DNA from: CAZQLE01 sp964593905
Lineage (GTDB): Bacteria > Chloroflexota > Anaerolineae > Anaerolineales > Anaerolineaceae
Length of the DNA: 64,000 nt
Assembly: GCA_964593905.1 (NCBI GenBank)
Contig: CAZQLE010000003.1
Coordinates: 10,122-74,121, forward strand
Reading direction: 5' to 3'
Below, piece after piece: positions 17,733 through 25,914 of the stretch. Within the stretch, counting starts at the first letter, position 1. The number at the start of each line of letters is the position of its first letter. The notes under the pieces are model-generated. The model was not told where the DNA came from, did not search any database, and saw only the letters and a program-made list of their open reading frames with translations. A program made the position numbers and the translations under genes.

Positions 17733-20700
17733 CTATTTCCTCCCGTTGCCGTTTGATTTTTGCGCAGCACCATTATGAGATGGTCCTGGATTATTGGTGG
17801 AGGATGACAGGAGTTCAATTTCGATGGTGGTTTTGTTTGCCCCAACCGCCCGGCAAATTTCGGCGGCAGAGGTATCGAGAATGGTTTGAACATCCACTGA
17901 CCGGCGGATGCGGGAACTGGCCTCGTAGATGAACCGTTCACGGTTCACCTGTTCGGTGATTTCCTTCACCAGGCGGGCGTTGGCGACCAAAGCACCCAGG
18001 CTATTGGCGAAAATGGTCAAGATCTCAGTATCATGATCATCATATGCCGCGACTTGCGCATGCTCAAAATTCAAAACCCCAATCAACTCAGCACCATATA
18101 AGATGGGTACGGCCAGTTCGGACCGAACATCCTGTTCCACTTCCATGTAACGGCTGTCGGTAATTGTGTCTTTAACCAGAATGGGCGTACGATCTTGCGC
18201 GCTGGTTCCTACAATGCCCTTGCCGAGTGGAATCGCAATTTGGGATAAATCAATCTGCCCATAACCGCTGACCGCATGTGGAACCACGGCAAGTTTTTCA
18301 GGGTCGTACATCAAAATTGCAATTTTGCTGCCAGACATGGCTTTTTGCAGCCCCTCCACTACGGTCAACAGAGATTCATCAAGTGACTTTTTGGTGGAAG
18401 CCTCATTTGTGATCTGATAAAGAATTTGCTGTTTTTCACTGTTTTCATTTGACTCGCTGAACAGTTGCGCGTTGAAAACAGCAATTGCCATCTGGTCTGC
18501 AAGGATTTGAAGCACTTGAATATCCTGCGGTTGAAATGCATTTTTTTGACGCGATTGAACATCCAGCGCACCCAAAACCGTGTTGCCTATTTTGAGTGGA
18601 ATTGCCAGCTCGGAGCGGGTTTCGGGTAACAGCGGGTTGGCATAATAAGTTGCGCTAAGGGTAACATCGTTAATCACAACCGGTTCTTTTCGATCTGTTG
18701 CCTGACCGACGATGGAAGAGGACCCAACCGCCAGACGGTGCCCGGCTGATTTTAGCCGCTCGCCCGCCGGGCCGGTTGATTCGCGTAGAACAGCAAACTC
18801 TTGCAGGGGGTCGAGCAAAAAGATCGATGCATGGTAGAAATCAAAGCGTTCAAGCACCAGATTGACCACCCGTTTTAGTAAATCGGTCAGGTTCAAAGTG
18901 CCGGCTGTGTCTCGGGCAATTTCAGCCGCAATTCTCAACTGTCGGGCTGCATTTTCGGCGGCCTGTTCCGCTTTTTTCATGGTGGTGATATTACGTGAAA
19001 TCCCCAATAACCCCGAGATCTCTTGCTCTCTGTTCTTTAATGGAATCCGGCTGTTGAGGTAATAGATTTCACCGCCATCACGGCCGGTAACTTTTTCCAA
19101 AATATCCACTTTGCTTTCGCCGGTCTGGAGCAAATCCTGCTCCAGACGATAGGTTACGCTGCCTACTTCCTGTCCGAATACTTCAAAATCTGTTTTTCCG
19201 ACGATCTGACCAGGGTCTGCAATTCCGGCCTGGTCGGCAAATGAGTGGCTGGTGCGGATGAATTGACTGGATGTGTCTTTGAAGTAAATCGAATCGGGAA
19301 CATTTTCCAGCAGCGCATTAAGCAAGAAGCGTTCCTGATCGTAGGCTTTTAGCGCCTGCTGCATCTGGTTTAAGAGCTGGGCATTTCGGATGGATGAAGC
19401 GATTTGCGATGCCAGGGTGGAAAGCAGGTTGAGATCGCGTTCGCTAAAGCGGTTTTCCTGGTCCAGGTCTTGAACGATCACTGCGCCAAGCGCATCGCCG
19501 CCCACCATGAGGGGCACCCCCAGCCATGATTTGGCGGCTTTACCGACAATGCGCACGCCTAATTGCAGCGCTTTTTCTTCAGCGCGACTATTGATCAGCA
19601 GTGGTTGTTGTGTGCGAATGATATGTGAGGTTAATCCTTCGCCAAGAGCAATCGGCGCTACAGTTAAGGCTTCGCCGCCCTCAAAAAGGTATGGGATTTC
19701 AATCAGGTTGTCATTCTGATTGTAAATGGCGATGGCAAAACTCAAATTTCCACCCATCGCTTCGGTGATTTTTTCATGCAGGGCGCGATACAGGGTCTGG
19801 ATATCCATTTCATTTGAAATGGTCTGGCTTAAATTTGCCAGTGTTTGAAGTTCGCCGAGGTGGGTGTTTAAATCGCCGAGGGTTTGAATCTGGTTTAGTG
19901 TGATGGCGGCAAATTCGATGAGATTTGCCAGTGGCTGCAAGAGGGTCTCGCGGATTGGGTTGGGATCTTTGCTGCCGATGACCACGATTTTTGAAAGTTG
20001 GTCTGAAACAAAAATCGGGAAAATGGCTGCTGAACGGCATCCACGGCGTGAGAAGAAGGGGAGGATGTTGTCGTAGGGGTTGGGCTGATTGATATCCTCA
20101 ATAATTACCAGGTTTGATTCTTTTAGGGCGGTTGCGATGGACAATAGCGGTAAAGAGATGCCGCGCAACGAGCCTTTGGGGTTGAGCGCCCGCGGGTCGT
20201 TAATTCCCATCACTGAAAGATGGTCTTTCTCAACCGTGTATACGCCATTGACGTAGGAGGTCTGGTTTAATGTTGAAATGATCAGATTGACAACTTCCTC
20301 TTCTGATCGGGCGTGTGAAACCTGCCGGCTGGCACGATAAAAGATGGTCGTTTCTTCAAGATTGAATTTTGTCGAATCGAGCAGCCGGATATTTTGCAGG
20401 CTGTTGGCAACTTGATTGGAAAGCATTTGCAGCATCGAAACCGTTTCGGCGTCAAACTCCGAACTTTCTGTTCCACTGACTTCCAAAACACCCAATACCT
20501 GGCTGCCAATGGCGATGGGCACGGCAATTTCTGGTTCGGGCTGCTGGGCAGCCCCTTCCAGAAATTCTTGCTGCTCACTCGGGCTGATCAGACGGGCCTG
20601 GTTGTTGGCCGAGGTCCAACCCACCAGAGAATCACTTCCAACCCGAACGGTTTTGCCGATGCGAGATTTTAACTGACCGGCGCCCACTTCTTCTGCTTCC

Positions 20701-22040
20701 AAAACCGCGTAAGACCCCGCTTCATCAATCAAATACATACGGGCATATTTATAACCAAAGCGTTCCACCAGCAGCGATACCGTTCGGCTCAAAATCTCCT
20801 GTCTGACGTTGGAAGAAGTGGCGATCTGGGCCACCTCGGTCGCCGTGCGAACTTGCTCGGTACGCTCATGCACCTTTTTTTCCAATGAGCGATACAGATC
20901 GCTTAATTGATCGACCATTTGGTTAAAGGTGTGCGATAGAAGCCCAATTTCATCCTGGCTCTTGACCTTTACCCTTTGCGACCAGTCACCTGCCGTGAAT
21001 TTTTGGGCTGAATGTACCAGCGCCAGCAGCGGATTAACCAGGCGGGTGGACATGAAAATCAACAACCCCCCGGCCAGTACCAGCACGGATATCAGCAGGA
21101 TGATATTGGTTGTTGAAAGGATATTTATCTGGCCGTAGATAATTGAAGTGGGAATTTGGAGGGCCAGACCGATTTGGGCGTTTGGAATCCAACGTGTAAA
21201 CAGAAAAATGGGCTCGCCATTTTCTGCCTGGGTGGTCAGCATGATGCCATCGTTCATGCGAATGGCGTTGATCAGGTTTGCGCGGTAACTTGCAGATGCC
21301 TTTGAAATTTCAAGGTTACGCTCAACCGCATTCATTGTCATGATGGATTGATTGGTAGTAATCAACATGGCCGTTGAAGAAGGGAAAAACGCGCTCATGT
21401 TGACGAGAATGCTGCGCACCTCTTGATTTGTTGCGTAACCGATCAGCGTTGCCAGTATTTCATGCTCATCATTTTCAACGGGTATGGAAAAAATGGACGT
21501 GAAAACATCGGGGCGAATCGGTTCGGCGTCAAAATAGCCGATCGATTTTTTCTTGCCGTTTATATCCCGGAAAAACGGGGCATCTTTTAAGTTTTGCTGC
21601 ATCCATGCGCTTTCAGTGGATGCCAGCACCTGCCCCTGCGGGTCTACAATCATTAAACCGTCAAAATCAAATTGATCTGAGATGGCCTCTCTGGCCGAAA
21701 CCAGTTGAAACACCATGTTATAACGGCTGAGGTTGTTATCGGGGTCCGACTGAAAATTTTCAGTGGGTGTTACCAGTTTTCGATCATTGATGATTGCGAT
21801 TAACGCGGCTTCAGCCTGATTGATCTCCTGTTCGATTTCTGTTTTTTGGGTTGAGATCGCCGCATTTAACTGATATTCTGTCTGTTCACGCAAGATTTGT
21901 CTTGAACGTAATTCTGTTACGGCCCCGATCAGAATTACGGGCAGCAGCGAGAAGACCAACAATAAAATGATGATCGTTCGTGCCAGGCTCCCCTTGAAGA
22001 TTCGGGTGGTATGTGATGTGTTGGGGAAGGCGGCTGCCAT
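17733..22040 (-). CDS. Large Cache-HAMP-GAF-PAS sensor without kinase domain
   Basis: 1435 residues. A helix at about 20-42 and a second at 312-333 bound an extracytoplasmic double-Cache-like region (FDGLMIVDPQGQVLASTESAW). HAMP (333-390, TRLVNPLLALVHSAQKF, QDEIGLLSHTFNQM) follows. The cytosolic part has GAF 1 (405-550), GAF 2 (565-710), GAF 3 (735-885), PAS with a PAC-like end (905-1020), GAF 4 (1045-1195; FDFYHASIFLLDP, PETRSELAIPL), GAF 5 (1215-1365) and the shared tail (YEASSRIRRSVDVQTIL). No transmitter or enzyme domain follows. AAGGAG precedes ATG 22040, which lies 12 bases after the receiver gene. The ligand for the Cache domain is unknown. Confidence 0.88.
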   Translation of the reverse strand: MAAAFPNTSHTTRIFKGSLARTIIILLLVFSLLPVILIGAVTELRSRQILREQTEYQLNAAISTQKTEIEQEINQAEAALIAIINDRKLVTPTENFQSDPDNNLSRYNMVFQLVSAREAISDQFDFDGLMIVDPQGQVLASTESAWMQQNLKDAPFFRDINGKKKSIGYFDAEPIRPDVFTSIFSIPVENDEHEILATLIGYATNQEVRSILVNMSAFFPSSTAMLITTNQSIMTMNAVERNLEISKASASYRANLINAIRMNDGIMLTTQAENGEPIFLFTRWIPNAQIGLALQIPTSIIYGQINILSTTNIILLISVLVLAGGLLIFMSTRLVNPLLALVHSAQKFTAGDWSQRVKVKSQDEIGLLSHTFNQMVDQLSDLYRSLEKKVHERTEQVRTATEVAQIATSSNVRQEILSRTVSLLVERFGYKYARMYLIDEAGSYAVLEAEEVGAGQLKSRIGKTVRVGSDSLVGWTSANNQARLISPSEQQEFLEGAAQQPEPEIAVPIAIGSQVLGVLEVSGTESSEFDAETVSMLQMLSNQVANSLQNIRLLDSTKFNLEETTIFYRASRQVSHARSEEEVVNLIISTLNQTSYVNGVYTVEKDHLSVMGINDPRALNPKGSLRGISLPLLSIATALKESNLVIIEDINQPNPYDNILPFFSRRGCRSAAIFPIFVSDQLSKIVVIGSKDPNPIRETLLQPLANLIEFAAITLNQIQTLGDLNTHLGELQTLANLSQTISNEMDIQTLYRALHEKITEAMGGNLSFAIAIYNQNDNLIEIPYLFEGGEALTVAPIALGEGLTSHIIRTQQPLLINSRAEEKALQLGVRIVGKAAKSWLGVPLMVGGDALGAVIVQDLDQENRFSERDLNLLSTLASQIASSIRNAQLLNQMQQALKAYDQERFLLNALLENVPDSIYFKDTSSQFIRTSHSFADQAGIADPGQIVGKTDFEVFGQEVGSVTYRLEQDLLQTGESKVDILEKVTGRDGGEIYYLNSRIPLKNREQEISGLLGISRNITTMKKAEQAAENAARQLRIAAEIARDTAGTLNLTDLLKRVVNLVLERFDFYHASIFLLDPLQEFAVLRESTGPAGERLKSAGHRLAVGSSSIVGQATDRKEPVVINDVTLSATYYANPLLPETRSELAIPLKIGNTVLGALDVQSRQKNAFQPQDIQVLQILADQMAIAVFNAQLFSESNENSEKQQILYQITNEASTKKSLDESLLTVVEGLQKAMSGSKIAILMYDPEKLAVVPHAVSGYGQIDLSQIAIPLGKGIVGTSAQDRTPILVKDTITDSRYMEVEQDVRSELAVPILYGAELIGVLNFEHAQVAAYDDHDTEILTIFANSLGALVANARLVKEITEQVNRERFIYEASSRIRRSVDVQTILDTSAAEICRAVGANKTTIEIELLSSSTNNPGPSHNGAAQKSNGNGRK

Positions 22041-22052
22041 GTTTTTTGCTCC

Positions 22053-22490
22053 TTAGCTCAAATCCCAGACGGGTTTGCCGGAGAGGATGTTTTGTATTTG
22101 ATCGGGGAACCGGTCTGGATCGAGAGGTTTACCCATAAAACCATTAAAGCCGGCGGCCTGAGCTTTTCTTATCTGCTCCTGGCTGGCTTCGGCTGTGACT
22201 GCGATGACGGGGATATCTTTTAAACGGGATGATTGGCGAATTTTTGCCAGAGCGCCGTACCCATCTTCATATGGGAGGCGAATATCCATCAGAATCAAAT
22301 CGATGCGGGGAAGGGTGTCTGCAAACTCAACCACTTCATACCCGGAAGTCTTCCATTCGCAATGGATCCCCAGAAAGCCTAACATACGAGCAATCAGCAC
22401 AAAATTAGAGACGTTATCTTCAACCACCAGTACTGTAATATCTTGTGTCAGGTTGGCAGAATCGGAATGCTGTGGTTCGGAGGAGTTCAT
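22053..22490 (-). CDS. Stand-alone response-regulator receiver
   Basis: 145 residues forming one receiver domain after a polar lead of about 18 residues. VLVVEDN carries the acidic pocket, LILMDIRLPYEDGYG the phospho-acceptor Asp, VIAVTAEA the Thr and GKPLDPDRF the Lys. No output domain, as in CheY- or DivK-like phosphorelay carriers. The most probable donor is the hybrid kinase in the same operon. AAAGG stands 9 bases before ATG 22490. Confidence 0.92.
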   Translation of the reverse strand: MNSSEPQHSDSANLTQDITVLVVEDNVSNFVLIARMLGFLGIHCEWKTSGYEVVEFADTLPRIDLILMDIRLPYEDGYGALAKIRQSSRLKDIPVIAVTAEASQEQIRKAQAAGFNGFMGKPLDPDRFPDQIQNILSGKPVWDLS

Positions 22491-22514
22491 TGAATTAATG
22501 CCTTTGAATAATCA

Positions 22515-22895
22515 TTACTTAAAAATCGTCAAGAAGCGAGCCACCTGCTCGGAAAAATTATCGATATCAATTGGCTTTTCGATGTATCCATCACAGCCCG
22601 CCTGGAGCGTTTTTTCGCGATCGCCGCGCATCACGTTGGCGGTAATTGCAATGATGGGCGTGGCTGCCAGGCCGGGGTTTTCACGCAGCCGGTGGGTCAG
22701 TGTGTACCCATCAATATCTGGCATGTTGATATCCATTAAAATTAAGTCGGGCCGGTTTGACTTCAGGTATTCCAAAGCGCGGTTGGCGTTTTCGGCTTCA
22801 ACTACCTGGTAGCCTTCTGATAATAAAAGTCGTCGGACTAAAAGCCTGTTTTCTGGATTATCCTCAACATGGAGAATCGTCTTGGAGTCTGACAT
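22515..22895 (-). CDS. Stand-alone response-regulator receiver, first gene of the operon
   Basis: 126 residues from ATG 22895; a longer frame to 22964 adds a tail without family resemblance. Single receiver domain: ILHVEDN, LILMDINMPDIDGY with the phospho-acceptor Asp, IIAITANVM and IEKPIDIDNF with the conserved Lys. The sequence type (TANVM, GCDGYIEKPI) is that of receivers usually attached to hybrid kinases. No output domain. AAGGGA lies about 13 bases before the start, slightly far. It is followed by a second receiver after 24 bases. Confidence 0.88.
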   Translation of the reverse strand: MSDSKTILHVEDNPENRLLVRRLLLSEGYQVVEAENANRALEYLKSNRPDLILMDINMPDIDGYTLTHRLRENPGLAATPIIAITANVMRGDREKTLQAGCDGYIEKPIDIDNFSEQVARFLTIFK

Positions 22896-23040
22896 GATGT
22901 TGAAGTTCCCTTCGGGGGTTAAGATCATGGTGTGGGCTGTTATACACAACAAAGTGCAGATCAAAAAATTTTATTGCCTGAATATCTCATTTGCAAACAA
23001 AAAGAATGCCCGGAAAAATCGGGTTTGTATATTCTTTTGT

Positions 23041-23071
23041 ATTATACAAGGTTGGTGGTTGGAATTGGCAA
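23041..23071 (-). promoter_or_regulatory. Possible promoter of the signalling operon
   Basis: On the minus strand, TTGCCA (23071-23066) and a perfect TATAAT (23046-23041) stand 19 bases apart, wider than ideal. The start would be near 23034, about 140 bases before the first receiver gene. Confidence 0.4.
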
Positions 23072-23115
23072 AAGGGAGATTATCAGTTTTGTTAGGGGGG
23101 AGTTTAAAATAAAAG

Positions 23116-23187
23116 AGCGGGTGACGGGAATCGAACCCGTGACATTTTGCTTGGGAAGCAAACGGTCTACCGCTGACCTACACCCGC
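23116..23187 (-). tRNA. tRNA-Gly (CCC)
   Basis: Acceptor GCGGGTG/CACCCGC, D-stem GGTC/GACC, anticodon stem TTTGC/GCAAA with loop TTCCCAA giving anticodon CCC, and T-loop TTCGATT. The discriminator is T; the CCA end is not encoded. Confidence 0.95.
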
Positions 23188-23208
23188 GTCAAAATATTGA
23201 CTTATTGT

Positions 23209-23237
23209 ATTTTAGTCTTAACCTTGGGTGTTGTAAA
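23209..23237 (-). promoter_or_regulatory. Promoter of tRNA-Gly
   Basis: Minus strand TTTACA (23237-23232), a 17-base spacer, TAAAAT (23214-23209). The predicted start is about 15 bases before the tRNA 5' end. Confidence 0.6.
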
Positions 23238-23311
23238 GGTTTTGCCGGGGCAGTTAATTCGGGTTTTGGGGGGTTAAGTGTTTGATCAAGCCGCAAAATA
23301 CGGTTCCGGGC

Positions 23312-23391
23312 TTGTTGGAGCTGGGATAACCATTATAATAATTAATTTAGGATCATAATCTAAAAACTCATTTTTATTGGTATGGTATAAT
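23312..23391 (+). promoter_or_regulatory. Tandem promoters before mreB
   Basis: The distal promoter is TTGTTG (23312-23317), a 16-base spacer and TATAAT (23334-23339). The proximal one is an extended -10, TG-G-TATAAT (23383-23391), with a start near 23398 and about 50 bases of leader before mreB. Confidence 0.5.
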
Positions 23392-23448
23392 TCGGCAAAT
23401 TTGCCATGACCCAAACCGGCATTTCTTCAACGTGGCGAGGAGCATAAT

Positions 23449-24516
23449 TTGGCAATCAACCCTTTAAATTGGTTATTTGGTCTTTTTTCACTTGATATAG
23501 GCATTGATCTGGGTACGGCAAATACCCTGGTCAATGTTCGCGGTAAAGGTATCGTTATTAATGAGCCTTCGTGGGTGACCATCAATAAAAGAACGCGGAA
23601 AGTGGAAGCAATTGGGGCGCGGGCAAAAGAAATGGTTGGGCGCACCCCGGCTGATGTAGTGGCAATTCGTCCTTTGCGCGATGGTGTCATTTCGGAGTTT
23701 GAAATTACACAGGCGATGCTCGGCTATTTTATCGGCCGGGCGCACCAACAAACCATTGTCCCCATGCCGCGCCCCCGTGTGGTGGTTGGCATTCCATCTG
23801 GCGCCACCGAAGTTGAAAAGCGGGCGGTGTATGATGCTGCAATGGCGGCCGGGGCCCGTGAGACCCATTTGATTGAAGAACCCCGTGCAGCTGCTCTTGG
23901 CGCAGGTTTGCCCATTACCGAGGTGCGGGGTACGATGATTGTTGATATTGGCGGTGGAACCACCGAGGTGGCGCTGCTGTCGATGGGCGGCATCGTGGTT
24001 TCGCGTTCTCTGCGGGTGGCCGGTGATGAGCTTGACCAGGATATCATCACCTATATCCGCAATAAATACAATCTGTTTATTGGTGAACGGATGGCAGAGC
24101 AGGTAAAAATGACCATTGGTTCGGCTTATTCGTTGCCATCTGAAAAAACACTGGTAGTGCGAGGTCGAAACCTGGTTTCTGGTCTGCCAGAGGCGATTGA
24201 GGTATCTTCTGTTGAAATTCGCGAAGCGATTTCAGGCTCGGTTCAGGTAATTGTGGATACGATTAAAGATGCTTTGGACGAGGCCCCCCCTGAGATTGTG
24301 GCCGATTTATTAGAGACCGGGATCTGTCTTGCCGGCGGCGGTTCTCAACTGCTGGGGCTGCCGGAGCGCCTGACCGATGAGCTAAATCTGCGCGTGTGGG
24401 TCGCTGAAGACCCCATGACCTGTGTGGCGCGCGGTGCAGGAATGATCCTTGAGGATCTTGACCATTACAGTAAGTTCCTGGTTGGGCTGGAACGGTCGAG
24501 TTCGCGGTCTTCATAA
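23449..24516 (+). CDS. mreB: Rod shape-determining protein MreB
   Basis: 355 residues, normal MreB length. This bacterial actin forms filaments under the membrane and guides cell-wall elongation. Phosphate-binding loop 1 is DIGIDLGTANTLV, phosphate 2 is MIVDIGGGTTEVALLS and the adenosine motif ends as CLAGGGSQLLGLPE. The N-terminus PLNWLFGLFSLDIG has the hydrophobic membrane-contact stretch. The start is TTG 23449, with AGGAG 7 bases upstream. First gene of the mreBCD-mrdA run. Confidence 0.97.
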   Translation: MAINPLNWLFGLFSLDIGIDLGTANTLVNVRGKGIVINEPSWVTINKRTRKVEAIGARAKEMVGRTPADVVAIRPLRDGVISEFEITQAMLGYFIGRAHQQTIVPMPRPRVVVGIPSGATEVEKRAVYDAAMAAGARETHLIEEPRAAALGAGLPITEVRGTMIVDIGGGTTEVALLSMGGIVVSRSLRVAGDELDQDIITYIRNKYNLFIGERMAEQVKMTIGSAYSLPSEKTLVVRGRNLVSGLPEAIEVSSVEIREAISGSVQVIVDTIKDALDEAPPEIVADLLETGICLAGGGSQLLGLPERLTDELNLRVWVAEDPMTCVARGAGMILEDLDHYSKFLVGLERSSSRSS

Positions 24517-24556
24517 ACAACGTTTCTGATACAGGATGTAGAGTAAACGAGTAAGA

Positions 24557-25405
24557 ATGAAAAATCTATTTTCCGGAAACTGGCAAACAACCGTGTTGCT
24601 AGTTGTGGTAGCGGGATTAATCTTGCTGGCGTTGAGCGGTTTTCTTAACCCGGCTATACAATCGGCGGTAAGCCCACTGGTATCGACGCAAGGCTGGCTG
24701 GCTGTCCGCTTTCAGGCCATCTATGATTTCCTTACCGTGCCGCGTGATGTCGCCAGCCTGCGAACCCGCAATCAGGAACTTGAAAACCAGATTGCATTGT
24801 TGCAAACCCAGGTAATTCAATATCAGCAGCAGCTTCAAGAAGCTGAAGTGTTATATGCGCTTTTAGGCTTTGCCCGCACACGGCCCGAAAACCAGTATGT
24901 GGCGGCTTCTGTGATCGGCAAAGATCCAAGCCCGTTTCTTCACTATGTGATTATTGACCGCGGTTCTGATAATGGCCTGCGGTATGGAATGCCAGTGGTT
25001 ACCGAGCAAGGGCTGGTTGGCCGCGTTGACGGGGTGACATCCAGCGCTGCCCGTGTTCAGCTCATTACCGATCCGGGTTCTGCAGTTAATGTGCGTTTTC
25101 AAGATTTGAAAACCGAAGCGATGCTCTCTGGTTCTGTCACAGGCGATGTGGCAGTTGAGATGGTGCCGCAGGATATTGAGCTTGGCATAGGAGAGCTGCT
25201 GTTGACCTCCGGGCTGGGGGGAACCTATCCGGCGGATGTGGTTGTCGGGCAGGTGGTTAATATCCGTAAACGCGAAAATGACCTGTTCCAATCTGCTTCG
25301 ATTCAGCCCGCAGTTGATTTTTCAAACCTGCGCGCAGTTCTGGTCATTGCGAATTTCCGTCCGGTGAATACTGCGCCGTTGATTGCAACCCCGGTAGCTC
25401 CATAA
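24557..25405 (+). CDS. mreC: Rod shape-determining protein MreC
   Basis: 282 residues. It has one N-terminal membrane helix (about 10-30), a coiled coil (about 62-100) and the periplasmic beta domains typical of MreC (HYVIIDRGSDNGLRYGMPV, GLVGRVDGV, DLLLTSGLGG-type segment near 220). MreC is a membrane scaffold linking MreB to PBP2 and RodA. It lies 40 bases after mreB and 7 bases before mreD. Confidence 0.93.
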   Translation: MKNLFSGNWQTTVLLVVVAGLILLALSGFLNPAIQSAVSPLVSTQGWLAVRFQAIYDFLTVPRDVASLRTRNQELENQIALLQTQVIQYQQQLQEAEVLYALLGFARTRPENQYVAASVIGKDPSPFLHYVIIDRGSDNGLRYGMPVVTEQGLVGRVDGVTSSAARVQLITDPGSAVNVRFQDLKTEAMLSGSVTGDVAVEMVPQDIELGIGELLLTSGLGGTYPADVVVGQVVNIRKRENDLFQSASIQPAVDFSNLRAVLVIANFRPVNTAPLIATPVAP

Positions 25406-25412
25406 ATTACCC

Positions 25413-25913
25413 ATGGGTACGATACTGGCTTTTCCGATATTATTAATTGTGGTGATGATCCAATCAGTGGTCATTCCACGAATGCCTTTGTTGTATGGCA
25501 CTGCCGACCTTGTGATGCTGGTGATCGTTGCCTGGGGTCTTCAGGAGCGGCCCAAAAATTCGTGGCTTTGGACATTGCTGGCGGGGCTGATGGTCAGCTT
25601 TATTTCTGCACTTCCGGCGCTGCTGCCGTTGATTTCGTTGTTGTTGATCAATTTGATTTTGCAGTTGATTCGCCACCGCATCTGGCAAATGCCCATTCTG
25701 ATGATGCTTTTTATGACATTTACGGGCACTTTTATTGAACTCATGTTGTCGTATGCTGCACTGCGCTTTGGCGGGACGCCGCTGCCGTTATCAGAAAGTT
25801 TAAGTTTGATCGTGTTTCCAAGTGTCTTATTAAATTTGATTTTGGCATTGCCCGTCTATGTTGTGATGAGTGACCTTGCAAACGCGGTGTATCCCGCAGA
25901 AATTGAGATGTAA
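25413..25913 (+). CDS. mreD: Rod shape-determining protein MreD
   Basis: 166 residues, nearly all hydrophobic, with five or six membrane helices as in MreD of the elongasome. Sequence identity in this family is low, and the call rests on topology and its place between mreC and mrdA. Its stop (25911-25913) is one base before the mrdA start. Confidence 0.85.
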   Translation: MGTILAFPILLIVVMIQSVVIPRMPLLYGTADLVMLVIVAWGLQERPKNSWLWTLLAGLMVSFISALPALLPLISLLLINLILQLIRHRIWQMPILMMLFMTFTGTFIELMLSYAALRFGGTPLPLSESLSLIVFPSVLLNLILALPVYVVMSDLANAVYPAEIEM

Positions 25914-25914
25914 A

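Noticed and set aside
25870..25914. Longer start of mrdA inside mreD
   Set aside because: The added residues do not match PBP2, and ATG 25915 directly follows the mreD stop.
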